A stretch of DNA of 64,000 nucleotides, taken from assembly GCA_016713765.1 (NCBI GenBank), contig JADJON010000001.1:1240001-1304000 (forward strand). The letters are read 5' to 3'. Within the stretch, counting starts at the first letter, position 1. Every line of letters starts with the position of its first letter. A program made the translations under genes and the position numbers. Positions 1-7,778 of this stretch are shown piece after piece. The notes beneath the pieces were generated by a model. That model was not told where the DNA came from, made no database searches, and was given only the letters and a program-made list of their open reading frames with translations. This DNA is from Bacteroidota bacterium (GTDB taxonomy: Bacteria; Bacteroidota; Bacteroidia; AKYH767-A; 2013-40CM-41-45).

Positions 1-2
1 CC

Positions 3-398
3 AATCTTCGGGAACTGGATCTGAGTCGCAACCGGATCGATTCCCTGCCTGCTGAAATCGGAAATCTCGTTTTTCTGGAGCGGCTCAATTTGTCCAACAA
101 CCAATTGTCGGAACTGCCGCGTGAGGTCGGTCGCCTGCGTCAGTTGATTTTTCTCGGGCTCAACCGAAACCAGATCGTGCGACTACCGGAGACGATCGGC
201 GATCTTGAGCAGCTGGAAGTACTCGAATTGTGGGACAACGAGTTGGAAGATGTGCCCGACGAAATCTCCAGACTTCAGAACCTGAAGTTGCTGGAGTTGC
301 GCGGCATCCTGCTCACGCAGGAACAACAGACACGCATCGACCAACTGGTCGTGAAATCGGCGAAGGTGAATATGTCGCCGAGTTGTAATTGCAAGTAG
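3..398 (+). CDS. Leucine-rich repeat protein, 3' end only
   Basis: The open frame runs in from before the window and ends at a TAG at 396-398. It encodes at least five leucine-rich repeats of about 23 residues with the pattern LxxLxLxxNxIxxLPxxIGxLxxL, for example LRELDLSRNRIDSLPAEIGN and LEVLELWDNELEDVPDEIS. This is the bacterial and plant-like intracellular LRR type, which folds as a solenoid for protein binding. The C-terminus (SPSCNCK) has two cysteines and no T9SS sorting domain. The true start lies outside the window. A TTG at 90 is only an internal leucine codon. The partner and role are unknown. Confidence 0.85.
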   Translation, partial: NLRELDLSRNRIDSLPAEIGNLVFLERLNLSNNQLSELPREVGRLRQLIFLGLNRNQIVRLPETIGDLEQLEVLELWDNELEDVPDEISRLQNLKLLELRGILLTQEQQTRIDQLVVKSAKVNMSPSCNCK

Positions 399-433
399 GA
401 TGCAATTCGTGTGCGTATCCCCGCCGTTTTTAG

Positions 434-540
434 TTGAGTATTGAAAGTTGAAGGTTGAACGTTAGCGGTAGACCAATCGACGAGTCAACCTATTTCCGAT
501 GAATTCAACCTTCAACCTTCAACCTTCAACCTTCAACTTG
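434..540. repeat. Heptanucleotide arrays in inverted pair
   Basis: Units of seven bases (ttgaaag, ttgaagg, ttgaacg) run from 434 to 463. The complementary unit caacctt runs from 505 to 538. The two arms are inverted relative to each other and lie between the convergent LRR gene and TonB-receptor gene, so a transcript from either side could fold into a long imperfect hairpin. This may serve as a two-way terminator or insulator, which is inference. Confidence 0.7.
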
Positions 541-561
541 CAATTCCCATCTCCCACTGGT

Positions 562-2985
562 TCAAAATCGAACCGAAACACCAATCGCCCCATTAATCCC
601 CGCCTGTGGATAATAGAAATTCTCGGTTGTGGTCTGCCCGCCGTAGATGTACGAATACGTATAACCATTCGGGGCATACTCCCGATTGAAGAGGTTGTAG
701 ACCGCCCAGCGGAAGCTGATGTCCCTGATCGATTTTATCGAGAACCGGTATTCGGCCCGTAGATCGGTGACCAGGAATGCATCCAGGCTACGGTCATTGT
801 TGGCGGTATTGTCGAGGTATTGTTGCCCGACGTATTTATTCGCCGCCGTCAGGCTGAGGCCTTTGGCAGGTTTGAAGATGAGTTGCAGTGCCGCGATTAC
901 TTCGGGTGAAAAAGCGATCGGAACATCCCGGTAGGTGTTCACCTGTTGCCCGCCCTGGTCGTAATCGTCGATGTACTCGTTGAATTCCCGGATGCGGTTG
1001 CGGCTGATGGACAGATTGCCGGCCAACACCCACCTGGGGGTCAGGTGACAGGCGAGTTCCGATTCGATGCCGGCCCGGTAGCTGTCGCGAACATTCTGCC
1101 GGGTGTATTCACCCACATCGTTGATCTTTCCCGTCAGGATCAGTTGGTCGGTGTAGTCCATCAGGTAGGCATTGACGGAAAGGCGAACAGCTCGCGCGTT
1201 GAAATGGTAACCTACTTCAAAGTCGGTCATGCGTTCGGCATTCGGGCGACTCTCCGGTGAAGAATCGACGAAGTCGTCGCGCACCGGTTCCTTGCTCCCG
1301 CGCGCAAAAGAAAAGTATACACGGTGCCGTGCATTCCACTCGTAGGTGATGCCGGCCTTCGGATTGAAGAAGTTGAAGTTGACAGTTTGTGGAAGCCGGT
1401 TGCCCATACGGTCGGGTCCTTCAAACGTGTAATCCACCGTGCGGAATTGCAGATCGCCCATCAGGTAAAGTCCGGGGCTCAGGGTGTAATGCGCTTTCAG
1501 GAACATGTTCCGGTCGTTCTTCTCCGCGCTGTTCTCGTAGTAGCGATACGGCGTGGGCACGTTGCCCAATAATTGCGCCCAGGTGAGTTCTCCGAAGTGT
1601 AAGCCTTCGAAGCGATACAGGCTTCCGCCCAACCGCAGGTCCCAGCGATCGTACAGGTAATTGGCGGACGCGGTGAGGCCGTAGAAGTCATTGTCCAGCC
1701 ACCGCTGCCGGACAAGGTCCGTTGCCGTGATCACGCTGTCACCGATCGCCAGATCCGTGAGCCCGTAATCTGAGTACGCATCCATCGGTCGATACTCTTC
1801 ATAGTAGCCGCGGCCTTTCGTGTAATGCAGGACACCGTTCAATGTCCAGTATTTACCCAGTGTACGATTGTAAATGGCCTGGTAATAATCCTGCTGGTAG
1901 TTGTCGGTCTGGTTGTCGTAGTAACGGGCTTGTCCGTCTTGTCCTAAGTAGAGTCCGGCCGGATTGAATTGCCGGTTGGTTGCCACTGAATCTTCCGGTA
2001 CTCCGTACCAGGCCTGGTAGGTCTGCTCTTTCCCGGAGAACAGTACGAAGCGAAGCGACTGGTTTTTTCCAAAGTAGCCGCCGCTGAGGTAGTAGGAACG
2101 CAGGTCGCTGCTGGCCCGCTCGATGAAACCGTCCGACGTGATCCTTGACAGCCGGCCTTCCAGCCCGAATTTCCCCTGCAACAATCCGGTTCCGAACCGA
2201 AGGGTGTTTTTCCAGGTGTTGAACGAACCATAGGAGCTGTTGATCTCACCGAAGGCCTCCGGGCTGGTCGCGTCGCTGCGAATGTTGATACTCCCGCCAA
2301 AGGCGCCGGCTCCGTTGGTGGATGTCCCGATGCCGCGTTGCACCTGGAGGTTGTCAACGGACGAAGCGATATCGGGCAAGTCGACCCAATAGACCTGATG
2401 AGATTCCGCGTCATTGACCGGTACGCCGTTGATCGTCACATTTACGCGGGTGGCATCGCTGCCCCGGATGCGGATGCCGGTGTAGCCGACGCCAGCTCCC
2501 GCATCGGAGGTGGTGACGACGGAAGGCAGGTAGTTCAACAGGATCGGTAGGTCCTGACCCAGGTTGAGCGATTGCAGGTCTTCCTTCGTAACACTGGTGT
2601 AGGTCATCGCCGATTTGTTATCGGCCCGGGTTGCGGTCACCGTGACTTCATCCGACAGGATGGTCCTGGGTTCCAGCAACAGTTGCAGGTTCTCTTTCGG
2701 AACGGTGGCCGTCACGTGAAGATCGTTATAGCTGAGGTGCGTCACCGAGAGCGCGATGGTCGCCGCGGGTAGTTGCGAAAAGCGAAATCCTCCATGGAGG
2801 TCGCTGATGGTAGCCGTAAAGGAGCCGTCGACCCGAACCAGTGCGCCGATCACTGGTTCTTTGGTAACGGCATCCACTAAGGTGCCGGATAAGACACCCT
2901 GAGCTGTTCCCTGCGCCGATACGAGCAGGAGTACGAAAGTCAACAGCCGCCGAAACCTGTTCACGCGGCACGTTCCAATAAGCAT
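562..2985 (-). CDS. TonB-dependent outer-membrane receptor, probable thiamine uptake
   Basis: 807 residues. It has an N-terminal signal peptide (hydrophobic LLTFVLLLVSAQGTAQG), a carboxypeptidase-regulatory-like beta-sandwich at about residues 30-115 (GTLVDAVTKEPVIGALVRVD), a TonB plug at about 120-240 with the motif GIRIRGSDATRVNVTINGVP, and a beta-barrel to the C-terminal phenylalanine (GVSVRF). The receptor imports a scarce substrate across the outer membrane using TonB energy. The substrate is inferred from a TPP riboswitch directly upstream on the same strand; THI-element-controlled TonB receptors are known in Bacteroidota as candidate thiamine transporters. The ATG at 2985 is chosen because a signal peptide follows it and it lies just below the riboswitch. 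No frameshift is seen. Confidence 0.9.
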   Translation of the reverse strand: MLIGTCRVNRFRRLLTFVLLLVSAQGTAQGVLSGTLVDAVTKEPVIGALVRVDGSFTATISDLHGGFRFSQLPAATIALSVTHLSYNDLHVTATVPKENLQLLLEPRTILSDEVTVTATRADNKSAMTYTSVTKEDLQSLNLGQDLPILLNYLPSVVTTSDAGAGVGYTGIRIRGSDATRVNVTINGVPVNDAESHQVYWVDLPDIASSVDNLQVQRGIGTSTNGAGAFGGSINIRSDATSPEAFGEINSSYGSFNTWKNTLRFGTGLLQGKFGLEGRLSRITSDGFIERASSDLRSYYLSGGYFGKNQSLRFVLFSGKEQTYQAWYGVPEDSVATNRQFNPAGLYLGQDGQARYYDNQTDNYQQDYYQAIYNRTLGKYWTLNGVLHYTKGRGYYEEYRPMDAYSDYGLTDLAIGDSVITATDLVRQRWLDNDFYGLTASANYLYDRWDLRLGGSLYRFEGLHFGELTWAQLLGNVPTPYRYYENSAEKNDRNMFLKAHYTLSPGLYLMGDLQFRTVDYTFEGPDRMGNRLPQTVNFNFFNPKAGITYEWNARHRVYFSFARGSKEPVRDDFVDSSPESRPNAERMTDFEVGYHFNARAVRLSVNAYLMDYTDQLILTGKINDVGEYTRQNVRDSYRAGIESELACHLTPRWVLAGNLSISRNRIREFNEYIDDYDQGGQQVNTYRDVPIAFSPEVIAALQLIFKPAKGLSLTAANKYVGQQYLDNTANNDRSLDAFLVTDLRAEYRFSIKSIRDISFRWAVYNLFNREYAPNGYTYSYIYGGQTTTENFYYPQAGINGAIGVSVRF

Positions 2986-3050
2986 GTTTTTGATCGTTTA
3001 GGTTAAACAACAACGCGCAGACCGGGGCGAATGCGCGCCCGCATTGTTTA

Positions 3051-3136
3051 CCTACCTCCCTTCGCAGGCATTACCCTGTTCAGGTTCGATGGGTATGATC
3101 TCAGCCCCCGTGGATCAGGGGGCACCCCAGTGATGA
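3051..3136 (-). promoter_or_regulatory. TPP riboswitch (THI element)
   Basis: Read on the minus strand, the segment holds the conserved TPP aptamer blocks in order: ggggtgcc, ctgagatcatacccatc, gaacctgaacagggtaatgc and ctgcgaaggga. These match the well-known CUGAGA and ACCUGAuc...GgaUAAUGCCagCGnAGGGA signature. The aptamer lies about 65 nt upstream of the TonB-receptor ATG and is co-directional with it. A -7 promoter box ends only a few bases before the aptamer begins. Downstream, aatgc-gggcgc-gcatt could form a hairpin, but the switching mechanism is not clear from sequence alone. Confidence 0.93.
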
Positions 3137-3139
3137 GGA

Positions 3140-3147
3140 CAAAGGTA
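3140..3147 (-). promoter_or_regulatory. -7 promoter box for the riboswitch transcript
   Basis: The minus strand reads TACCTTTG, an exact match to the Bacteroidota -7 consensus TAnnTTTG. Initiation a few bases downstream would put the transcript start at the very beginning of the TPP aptamer, which supports both calls. No clear TTG is seen 20 nt upstream. Confidence 0.55.
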
Positions 3148-3199
3148 GCAAGAATACGATAGCACCGGATACAGACTAATTCGCTATTTTCGTCTTGGC

Positions 3200-3727
3200 A
3201 TGAAAAAATATCTGATCGTATTCCTCTTCGGTTGTTTGAGCGCCCAGTTCGCCAGTGCGCAGTTGTATTATGCGGCCATTGGTGGACGGGCCGGTAAATT
3301 CAATACGGGGGTCACCTTTAAATACTTCGCGAATACGAACAATGCCATCGGCTACCAGATCGACGCGTACTATACCAACATCGCCTCCGGCGGTTATACG
3401 GCAAAGGGTTTTGTGATCAAGCAGATCCCGTTCAAATTGCCGATCGTTCAGTTGCCGCTCGATTTCATTGTCGGCGGAGGAGCGCATGCCGGCTATTTCC
3501 CCTTTGATCCGCAGGGATATTACAAGCGAAACGGAGATGAGGCCGATTACTACGAGAAGGATGTTGTATCCGTGGGTGTCGACGCTACGATCCAGATCGA
3601 ATACCAGGTGCGCAAGGTAGTGCCGCTGACCATCGGTATCGACGCGACGCCTTTTTTCGAGTTCCTGAACCCCGGTCCGGAATGGATCGACTTCGGGGTT
3701 TCCCTTCGTTACGTTTTCCGCTACTGA
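3200..3727 (+). CDS. Secreted, probable outer-membrane beta-barrel protein
   Basis: 175 residues with a clear signal peptide (MKKYLIVFLFGCLSAQFASA, then Q). The mature part alternates hydrophobic and polar residues, is rich in Gly and aromatic residues, and ends with an aromatic-terminated strand (FGVSLRYVFRY), as expected for a small eight-strand outer-membrane barrel. I do not recognise a named family. A TATTTTCG box at 3184-3191 is one mismatch from the -7 consensus. The gene is transcribed away from the TPP riboswitch and converges on the NadR-like gene, overlapping it by 7 bp. Its role is unknown. Confidence 0.8.
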   Translation: MKKYLIVFLFGCLSAQFASAQLYYAAIGGRAGKFNTGVTFKYFANTNNAIGYQIDAYYTNIASGGYTAKGFVIKQIPFKLPIVQLPLDFIVGGGAHAGYFPFDPQGYYKRNGDEADYYEKDVVSVGVDATIQIEYQVRKVVPLTIGIDATPFFEFLNPGPEWIDFGVSLRYVFRY

Positions 3728-4257
3728 GCCCGCGCAGCAAGAAATTGATCCAGCGCGAGTTTCGCGTTTCGGATTCGCGCTTCACCTTCGCCTTTTATCA
3801 CGGAGTAGTTCGCTCCGCGCATTTCCAGTTCACGCCGGTACCAGTCAAAGAAGAAGAGGCGACGCCCCGGATGTTCCCGTAAGGGATCCGGTTCGAAAGC
3901 GATATCGGGATAGGTGAGGAGGTAGAAATCGTAACGATGGGTCCAGGCGTCGGATACGAACGAAGGGCAATGGCCGAAGCGGTAGATCAACCAGACACGG
4001 AAGTTGATGATCTCCGTATCGCAAAACAACAACCGGCTGGCAGCAGCCGTAGCGCTTTCTTCTGCCGCGACTTGTTCCCGGAAACAATGCAACACATCCG
4101 CTGCTGTGTAGGGATGATCGAGTGTTGCGAGGTAGGTGCGCGCGAACTCCGGTACCCAGACCGTTTGATATTGTTCCGCCAGCCGTTCGGCCAAGGTGGA
4201 CTTCCCCGTCGATTCGGGACCGAGCAAGGCTATGCGTACGATCGGATGTTCAGGCAT
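3721..4257 (-). CDS. NadR-like P-loop kinase (ribosylnicotinamide kinase type)
   Basis: 178 residues. It begins with a strong Walker A motif (LGPESTGKST at residues 12-21) followed by WVPEFARTYL. That arrangement is typical of the C-terminal kinase domain of NadR, which phosphorylates nicotinamide riboside to NMN. The adenylyltransferase and regulatory domains of full NadR are absent. The start overlaps the end of the PnuC-type gene by 8 bp, so the two are almost certainly co-translated as a transport and trapping pair. Nicotinamide riboside is the default substrate. A vitamin such as thiamine is an alternative, given the neighbouring TPP-controlled receptor and the existence of PnuC relatives (PnuT) that carry thiamine. 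Confidence 0.82.
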   Translation of the reverse strand: MPEHPIVRIALLGPESTGKSTLAERLAEQYQTVWVPEFARTYLATLDHPYTAADVLHCFREQVAAEESATAAASRLLFCDTEIINFRVWLIYRFGHCPSFVSDAWTHRYDFYLLTYPDIAFEPDPLREHPGRRLFFFDWYRRELEMRGANYSVIKGEGEARIRNAKLALDQFLAARAQ

Positions 4258-4828
4258 CGGAAGCGAGTTGTTTTCTCCAGGCGCGATAACCGGCGATAGC
4301 CATGAACAGGAAGATCAGGTATAAGAAGGCGGTCAGGGGCAAGTCACGGGAGAAATACAAGGGAATATACAGGATGTCGACGAAGATCCAAAGGAGCCAG
4401 TTCTCCAGTTGTTTTCGTGCGATCTGCCACTGGGCGATCAGTGAAAGTGTTGTCAGCGCACCGTCCAGCCAGGGTAGATAAGCATTGGTGTAACGATGCA
4501 GCATGGAAGAGAGAAAGAACCAGCCCGCGAGAAAAACCAGGAAGAGTATGCCCCATTCCTTGCGCGGCGTTCTGGTGATCCGGGTGGTCGTTTCCCTCCT
4601 TGTCCTCCAGTTTATCCAGCCGATGGTTTGCAACGGTAGGAAGATCAACTGCAGGATACCGTCGGCATATAACCGGACAGTGGGGTGAAAAAAAATATAC
4701 GCGTAGATCGAAACGCACAGGATGCCTGTCGGAAAGCACCACACCGATGCGCGAACGGTGAGCCATACTCCGGCCAGACCGGTTAACATTCCTGCAAATT
4801 CCAGCCAGGTCATTTGCTGGTTGAACAT
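4250..4828 (-). CDS. pnuC: PnuC-family inner-membrane vitamin transporter
   Basis: About 192 residues with seven predicted membrane segments. The C-terminal signature, ENWLLWIFVDILYIPLYFSR then LTAFLYLIFLFMAIAGYRAW, matches the PnuC family of facilitative carriers for nicotinamide riboside and, in the PnuT branch, thiamine. The substrate must be trapped by phosphorylation, which fits the kinase gene overlapping its 3' end. I use the ATG at 4828 (MFNQQMTWLEF). An upstream in-frame GTG at 4846 is possible but less likely. No riboswitch is visible in front of this gene, so TPP control is not shown. Substrate assignment between nicotinamide riboside and thiamine is open. Confidence 0.82.
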   Translation of the reverse strand: MFNQQMTWLEFAGMLTGLAGVWLTVRASVWCFPTGILCVSIYAYIFFHPTVRLYADGILQLIFLPLQTIGWINWRTRRETTTRITRTPRKEWGILFLVFLAGWFFLSSMLHRYTNAYLPWLDGALTTLSLIAQWQIARKQLENWLLWIFVDILYIPLYFSRDLPLTAFLYLIFLFMAIAGYRAWRKQLASDA

Positions 4829-5085
4829 GCTGACTATTTCCTGCACCCTGCAAAGATGAGTAATTCGAGTGAAGGGCGAATTTTGACGGTTATGGAGCCC
4901 TGATTTTGTCAGGAGGGTGTCAAAATTGAAATTCGGCTTGAATTCAGGAAAATCTTGCGCCTTATCAATTGAATTTATCCGTACCAGACTTGGATAATAC
5001 CAAGATGAAATGGCTAACTTTCGGTACTGCTAATTCGGGGGAGGTTGTTTGTAGCGAGCAACCGCTTTCAAATTTGGGGGGTATT

Positions 5086-6018
5086 ATGTCGCTGCTAAAC
5101 AAGTTTATTGACTCTCTTCAGATCCGTTTTCTCGGGTCTGCCTTTCGCGAAGTGATTCATCCGTTCGCCTTCCAGGGTAGGATGGAACAGCACAATGTAA
5201 TTTACATGTTGAACAAGGGCCACCTGTCGGTGGGTCCACATGCTGTTCCCGTTTCGCCGGGTGATTTCTATTTCTTCCCTGCCGGACAACAACATCAGTT
5301 GAGGTTCGGTTCGGGACGACAGACCGTCATCGGTCCTGAGGGATTCGCAGGTGCACATCCGCGTGAAGAATTTCTTCGGGATGTATCGTGCTCGGAAGAC
5401 TTTTCCCAGCTAAAAGAGTTGTACACGGAGATATCGTTTGAAGTCCTCCTCTACAATGCCATTCCGTTCTTCGAGATCCTGCAACTGCCGGCCATTCCCA
5501 TGCCGGCCGATCTGGAATTCGGCCATCTGATCCGCTACATCACGCAGGAGCAGGAGCAGAACAAACTGGGACGGGATAAGATCATCTCCAACTACATGGA
5601 GGAGATCATCATTCACCTGTGCCGGTACATCGACTCGCAGGCGAGGTTTCGTCCGTATGTGGAGCGGCTGGAGTTTCTCGCCGACCGCCGTCTGGTCGAC
5701 ATCGTAAAATACATTCAGGGCAACCTGGAAAAGGACCTCTCCAACAAGGTAATCGCGAATATCGCGTATGTCAGCGAAGACTACGTCGGACAGTTTTTCA
5801 AATCCCTGACGGGCCAGAATCTCCAGGACTATATCGAGAACCAACGCCTCGAGCGAGCGATGCAACTCCTGCGAACACAACCCGACAACATCCAGGAGAT
5901 CGCCCACCGCGTAGGATTCAAAGATCCTGCCTACTTCAGTCGCCGCTTCAAACTAAAATTCAACGCCAACGCCAACTCGATCCGGCAGTTTGCACGGAAA
6001 GATGCGGTAGGCGAGTAA
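5086..6018 (+). CDS. AraC-family transcriptional regulator
   Basis: About 310 residues from the ATG at 5086. The N-terminal part (about residues 25-90) is cupin-like: EQHNVIYMLNKGHLSVG and PVSPGDFYFFPAGQQHQLRF. The C-terminus carries two helix-turn-helix units of the AraC type: KDLSNKVIANIAYVSEDYVG, then IQEIAHRVGFKDPAYFSRRF, the hallmark GFxdxxYFsrxFK. It should bind DNA in response to a small ligand. In-frame starts also exist at 5005 (ATG) and 4969 (TTG). I prefer 5086 because a weak promoter-like pair (TTGG at 4990 and TAACTTTC at 5015) lies upstream of it. No adjacent operon reveals its regulon. Confidence 0.88.
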   Translation: MSLLNKFIDSLQIRFLGSAFREVIHPFAFQGRMEQHNVIYMLNKGHLSVGPHAVPVSPGDFYFFPAGQQHQLRFGSGRQTVIGPEGFAGAHPREEFLRDVSCSEDFSQLKELYTEISFEVLLYNAIPFFEILQLPAIPMPADLEFGHLIRYITQEQEQNKLGRDKIISNYMEEIIIHLCRYIDSQARFRPYVERLEFLADRRLVDIVKYIQGNLEKDLSNKVIANIAYVSEDYVGQFFKSLTGQNLQDYIENQRLERAMQLLRTQPDNIQEIAHRVGFKDPAYFSRRFKLKFNANANSIRQFARKDAVGE

Positions 6019-6038
6019 GGGAGGGGAAATAGGTCCGC

Positions 6039-6083
6039 GTTTCCGGTTTCCGGTTTCCAGTTTCCGGTTTCCAGTTTCCGGTT
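6039..6083. repeat. Heptanucleotide array, unit gtttccg
   Basis: Six units of gtttccg or gtttcca lie in a row just after the AraC gene. Together with the array of opposite sense at 6161-6212 this forms an inverted pair between two convergent genes. Confidence 0.75.
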
Positions 6084-6160
6084 ATTTCTGTCAATTCCCT
6101 AAATTCTGAAAGCTCTATCTGCTCAGGATAACATTTCATTCATCGTACTCTTTTAAATCG

Positions 6161-6212
6161 GAACTCGAACCCGAAACCCGAAACCCGAAACCCGGAACCC
6201 GGAACCCGAAAC
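6161..6212. repeat. Heptanucleotide array, units aaacccg and gaacccg
   Basis: Seven units related to gaacccg or aaacccg end 3 bp before the stop codon of the GGGP-synthase-like gene on the minus strand. The unit is roughly the complement of the array at 6039-6083, so the two could pair in RNA. Confidence 0.75.
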
Positions 6213-6214
6213 TT

Positions 6215-6964
6215 CTAACGCACCGTCAGGTGTACCGCATCCGCGAGTTCCTGCAACATCCCGGGATCGGTTTCGAGGGAGTTACCAACGACGATCATAT
6301 CGGCTCCGGCTTGCGCGAGTTCGGCTGCTTTTTCGGGTGTACGAATACCACCACCGATGACGAGCGGTATGTTCGTCACTTGGCGAACGTTGCGGATCAT
6401 GCGGGCGCTGACCGGGTGTCGGGCACCGCTGCCGGCATCCAAATACAATACCTGCAAACCGAGTTGCTCGCCGGCCAATGCTGTACAGGAGGCGATATCG
6501 TCTTTGTCGTGCGGGATGGGCAGCGTCTGACTCATATAGCTGACCGAGGTCGGAGCGCCGCTGTCGATGAGCAGGTAAGCGGTGGGGATGATTTCTATTC
6601 CGCTGTTTCGCAGGAAGGGCGCAGCGAGGACATGTTGTCCGATGAGCAGGTCGGCATTACGACCGCTGATCAGGCTGAGCAGTAAGATCCCGTCGGCATG
6701 TTCGCTTACCTGCATCGCGTTGCCTGGAAAGATGATCACCGGGCAATGCGCCTGCTGTTTCAGCCGGAGGAGGGTGGAATCGAAGCGGTCGTCGCGCAGG
6801 ATGCTGCTGCCGACCAGGAAGAGATCGATACCGGCTTCCTTGCCGGTTTTCGTCAGTACATCGAGGCTTCGTTCGTCCGACTTATCGGGATCCACCAGGA
6901 CGGCGAACAATTTCCGGTTTTCCCGCCGGGCACGTTTGAGCAATTCGAGGATCCGTTGTTCCAT
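6215..6964 (-). CDS. Geranylgeranylglyceryl-phosphate synthase family protein
   Basis: 249 residues of TIM-barrel type. Family signs are LFAVLVDPDKSD near the N-terminus, FLVGSSIL, CPVIIFPGN, IPTAYLLIDSG, YLDAGSGA, and the phosphate-binding PLVIGGGIRTPEKA with ADMIVVGNSLE at the C-terminus. Archaeal members join sn-glycerol-1-phosphate to a prenyl diphosphate; bacterial group II members of similar size occur in Bacteroidota, with an unsettled physiological product. The gene ends against a heptad array. It is followed at a short distance on the same strand, upstream, by the phosphopantetheinyl transferase gene (32-bp gap), which suggests co-transcription. Confidence 0.9.
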   Translation of the reverse strand: MEQRILELLKRARRENRKLFAVLVDPDKSDERSLDVLTKTGKEAGIDLFLVGSSILRDDRFDSTLLRLKQQAHCPVIIFPGNAMQVSEHADGILLLSLISGRNADLLIGQHVLAAPFLRNSGIEIIPTAYLLIDSGAPTSVSYMSQTLPIPHDKDDIASCTALAGEQLGLQVLYLDAGSGARHPVSARMIRNVRQVTNIPLVIGGGIRTPEKAAELAQAGADMIVVGNSLETDPGMLQELADAVHLTVR

Positions 6965-6996
6965 ACGCTCTGGCTAAAGTACGAAAACACTTACTG

Positions 6997-7641
6997 TCAT
7001 GCCGGATGGGCGGTATAAACCAGGAGCATGTCGTCGAAAAAGCGATAGTGGATCAACGTGTCCAGATTGAAGTCTGTCTTTCGAATCGCTGCCCGTAGTG
7101 TTCCCGATTCTCCGATCAGGAAGCTGGATACTTCGAGCTCTTTTCGAAAATCCACACCGCCTGATCCATACAGTTTAAAAAGCGATTCCTTCGCGCCCCA
7201 AACGAGGTGCAGCGCTTCGAGCGAAGGGTGTTCGCCGAGGAATTCACGCTCTTGGCTCCCGACAAATTTGCCGGCAAGGCGATTGATCTGCGGACGGATG
7301 GATTCAAGATCGCAACCCAGCCGATGGCTGCGCGACCAGCAAAGGGTTACATAGTGTTCCGAATGAGAAATGGAAATGTGGCTGCCATCGGAAAGCGAAG
7401 GGCGTCCGTTTCCGGAATACAGGATCTCGGGGGCGGGCTGATCGGGATGCAGTTCGTTGAGCAGCCGGCGAACGGTCAGCCATTCCCGCCGGCGTCTTTC
7501 GCTGCGGAAGGATGCCAGGAGCGCACGAGACTCGGGACTCAACGAAAGGGATTCGCCGAGGGCCTCTGTCGATTCGGTACACTGCCAGACAGCCCCGGAA
7601 AGCGCAGCATCATCGTTGCCGTATCGGAAAACAATTGGCAT
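6997..7641 (-). CDS. 4'-phosphopantetheinyl transferase (Sfp-like)
   Basis: About 214 residues. The Sfp superfamily motifs are present: SISHSEHYV, LGCDLESI (magnesium-binding D and E) and LVWGAKESLFKLYG (the WxxKE signature). The enzyme moves the phosphopantetheine arm from coenzyme A onto a serine of acyl- or peptidyl-carrier proteins. The length fits the Sfp type better than the shorter AcpS type. An ATG at 7641 (MPIVFRYGN) is preferred over the TTG at 7662. The gene is divergent from ahcY, and the GGGP-synthase gene lies directly downstream. The carrier protein served is not in the window. Confidence 0.88.
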   Translation of the reverse strand: MPIVFRYGNDDAALSGAVWQCTESTEALGESLSLSPESRALLASFRSERRRREWLTVRRLLNELHPDQPAPEILYSGNGRPSLSDGSHISISHSEHYVTLCWSRSHRLGCDLESIRPQINRLAGKFVGSQEREFLGEHPSLEALHLVWGAKESLFKLYGSGGVDFRKELEVSSFLIGESGTLRAAIRKTDFNLDTLIHYRFFDDMLLVYTAHPA

Positions 7642-7707
7642 TCCTCGCTGTTTGTCCTGCAAGATACTTCCTGAGCCCGGTTTTAGCAGAAAATCCCTGA
7701 TTTTCGG

Positions 7708-7739
7708 TTGGGGAATAAGCCGGTAAAATCGTATCTTTG
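7708..7739 (+). promoter_or_regulatory. Promoter of ahcY
   Basis: A TTG at 7708-7710 and TATCTTTG at 7732-7739 are separated by 21 nt, matching the Bacteroidota TTG / TAnnTTTG promoter. The predicted transcript start is about 35 nt before the ahcY ATG. Confidence 0.75.
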
Positions 7740-7778
7740 CAGCCTGAAATTCAGCAAACTAAGTCACTTCAAAACCAT

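Noticed and set aside
4829..4968. A second TPP riboswitch in front of pnuC
   Set aside because: No CUGAGA or other aptamer blocks are found there; thiamine control of that pair is therefore not shown.
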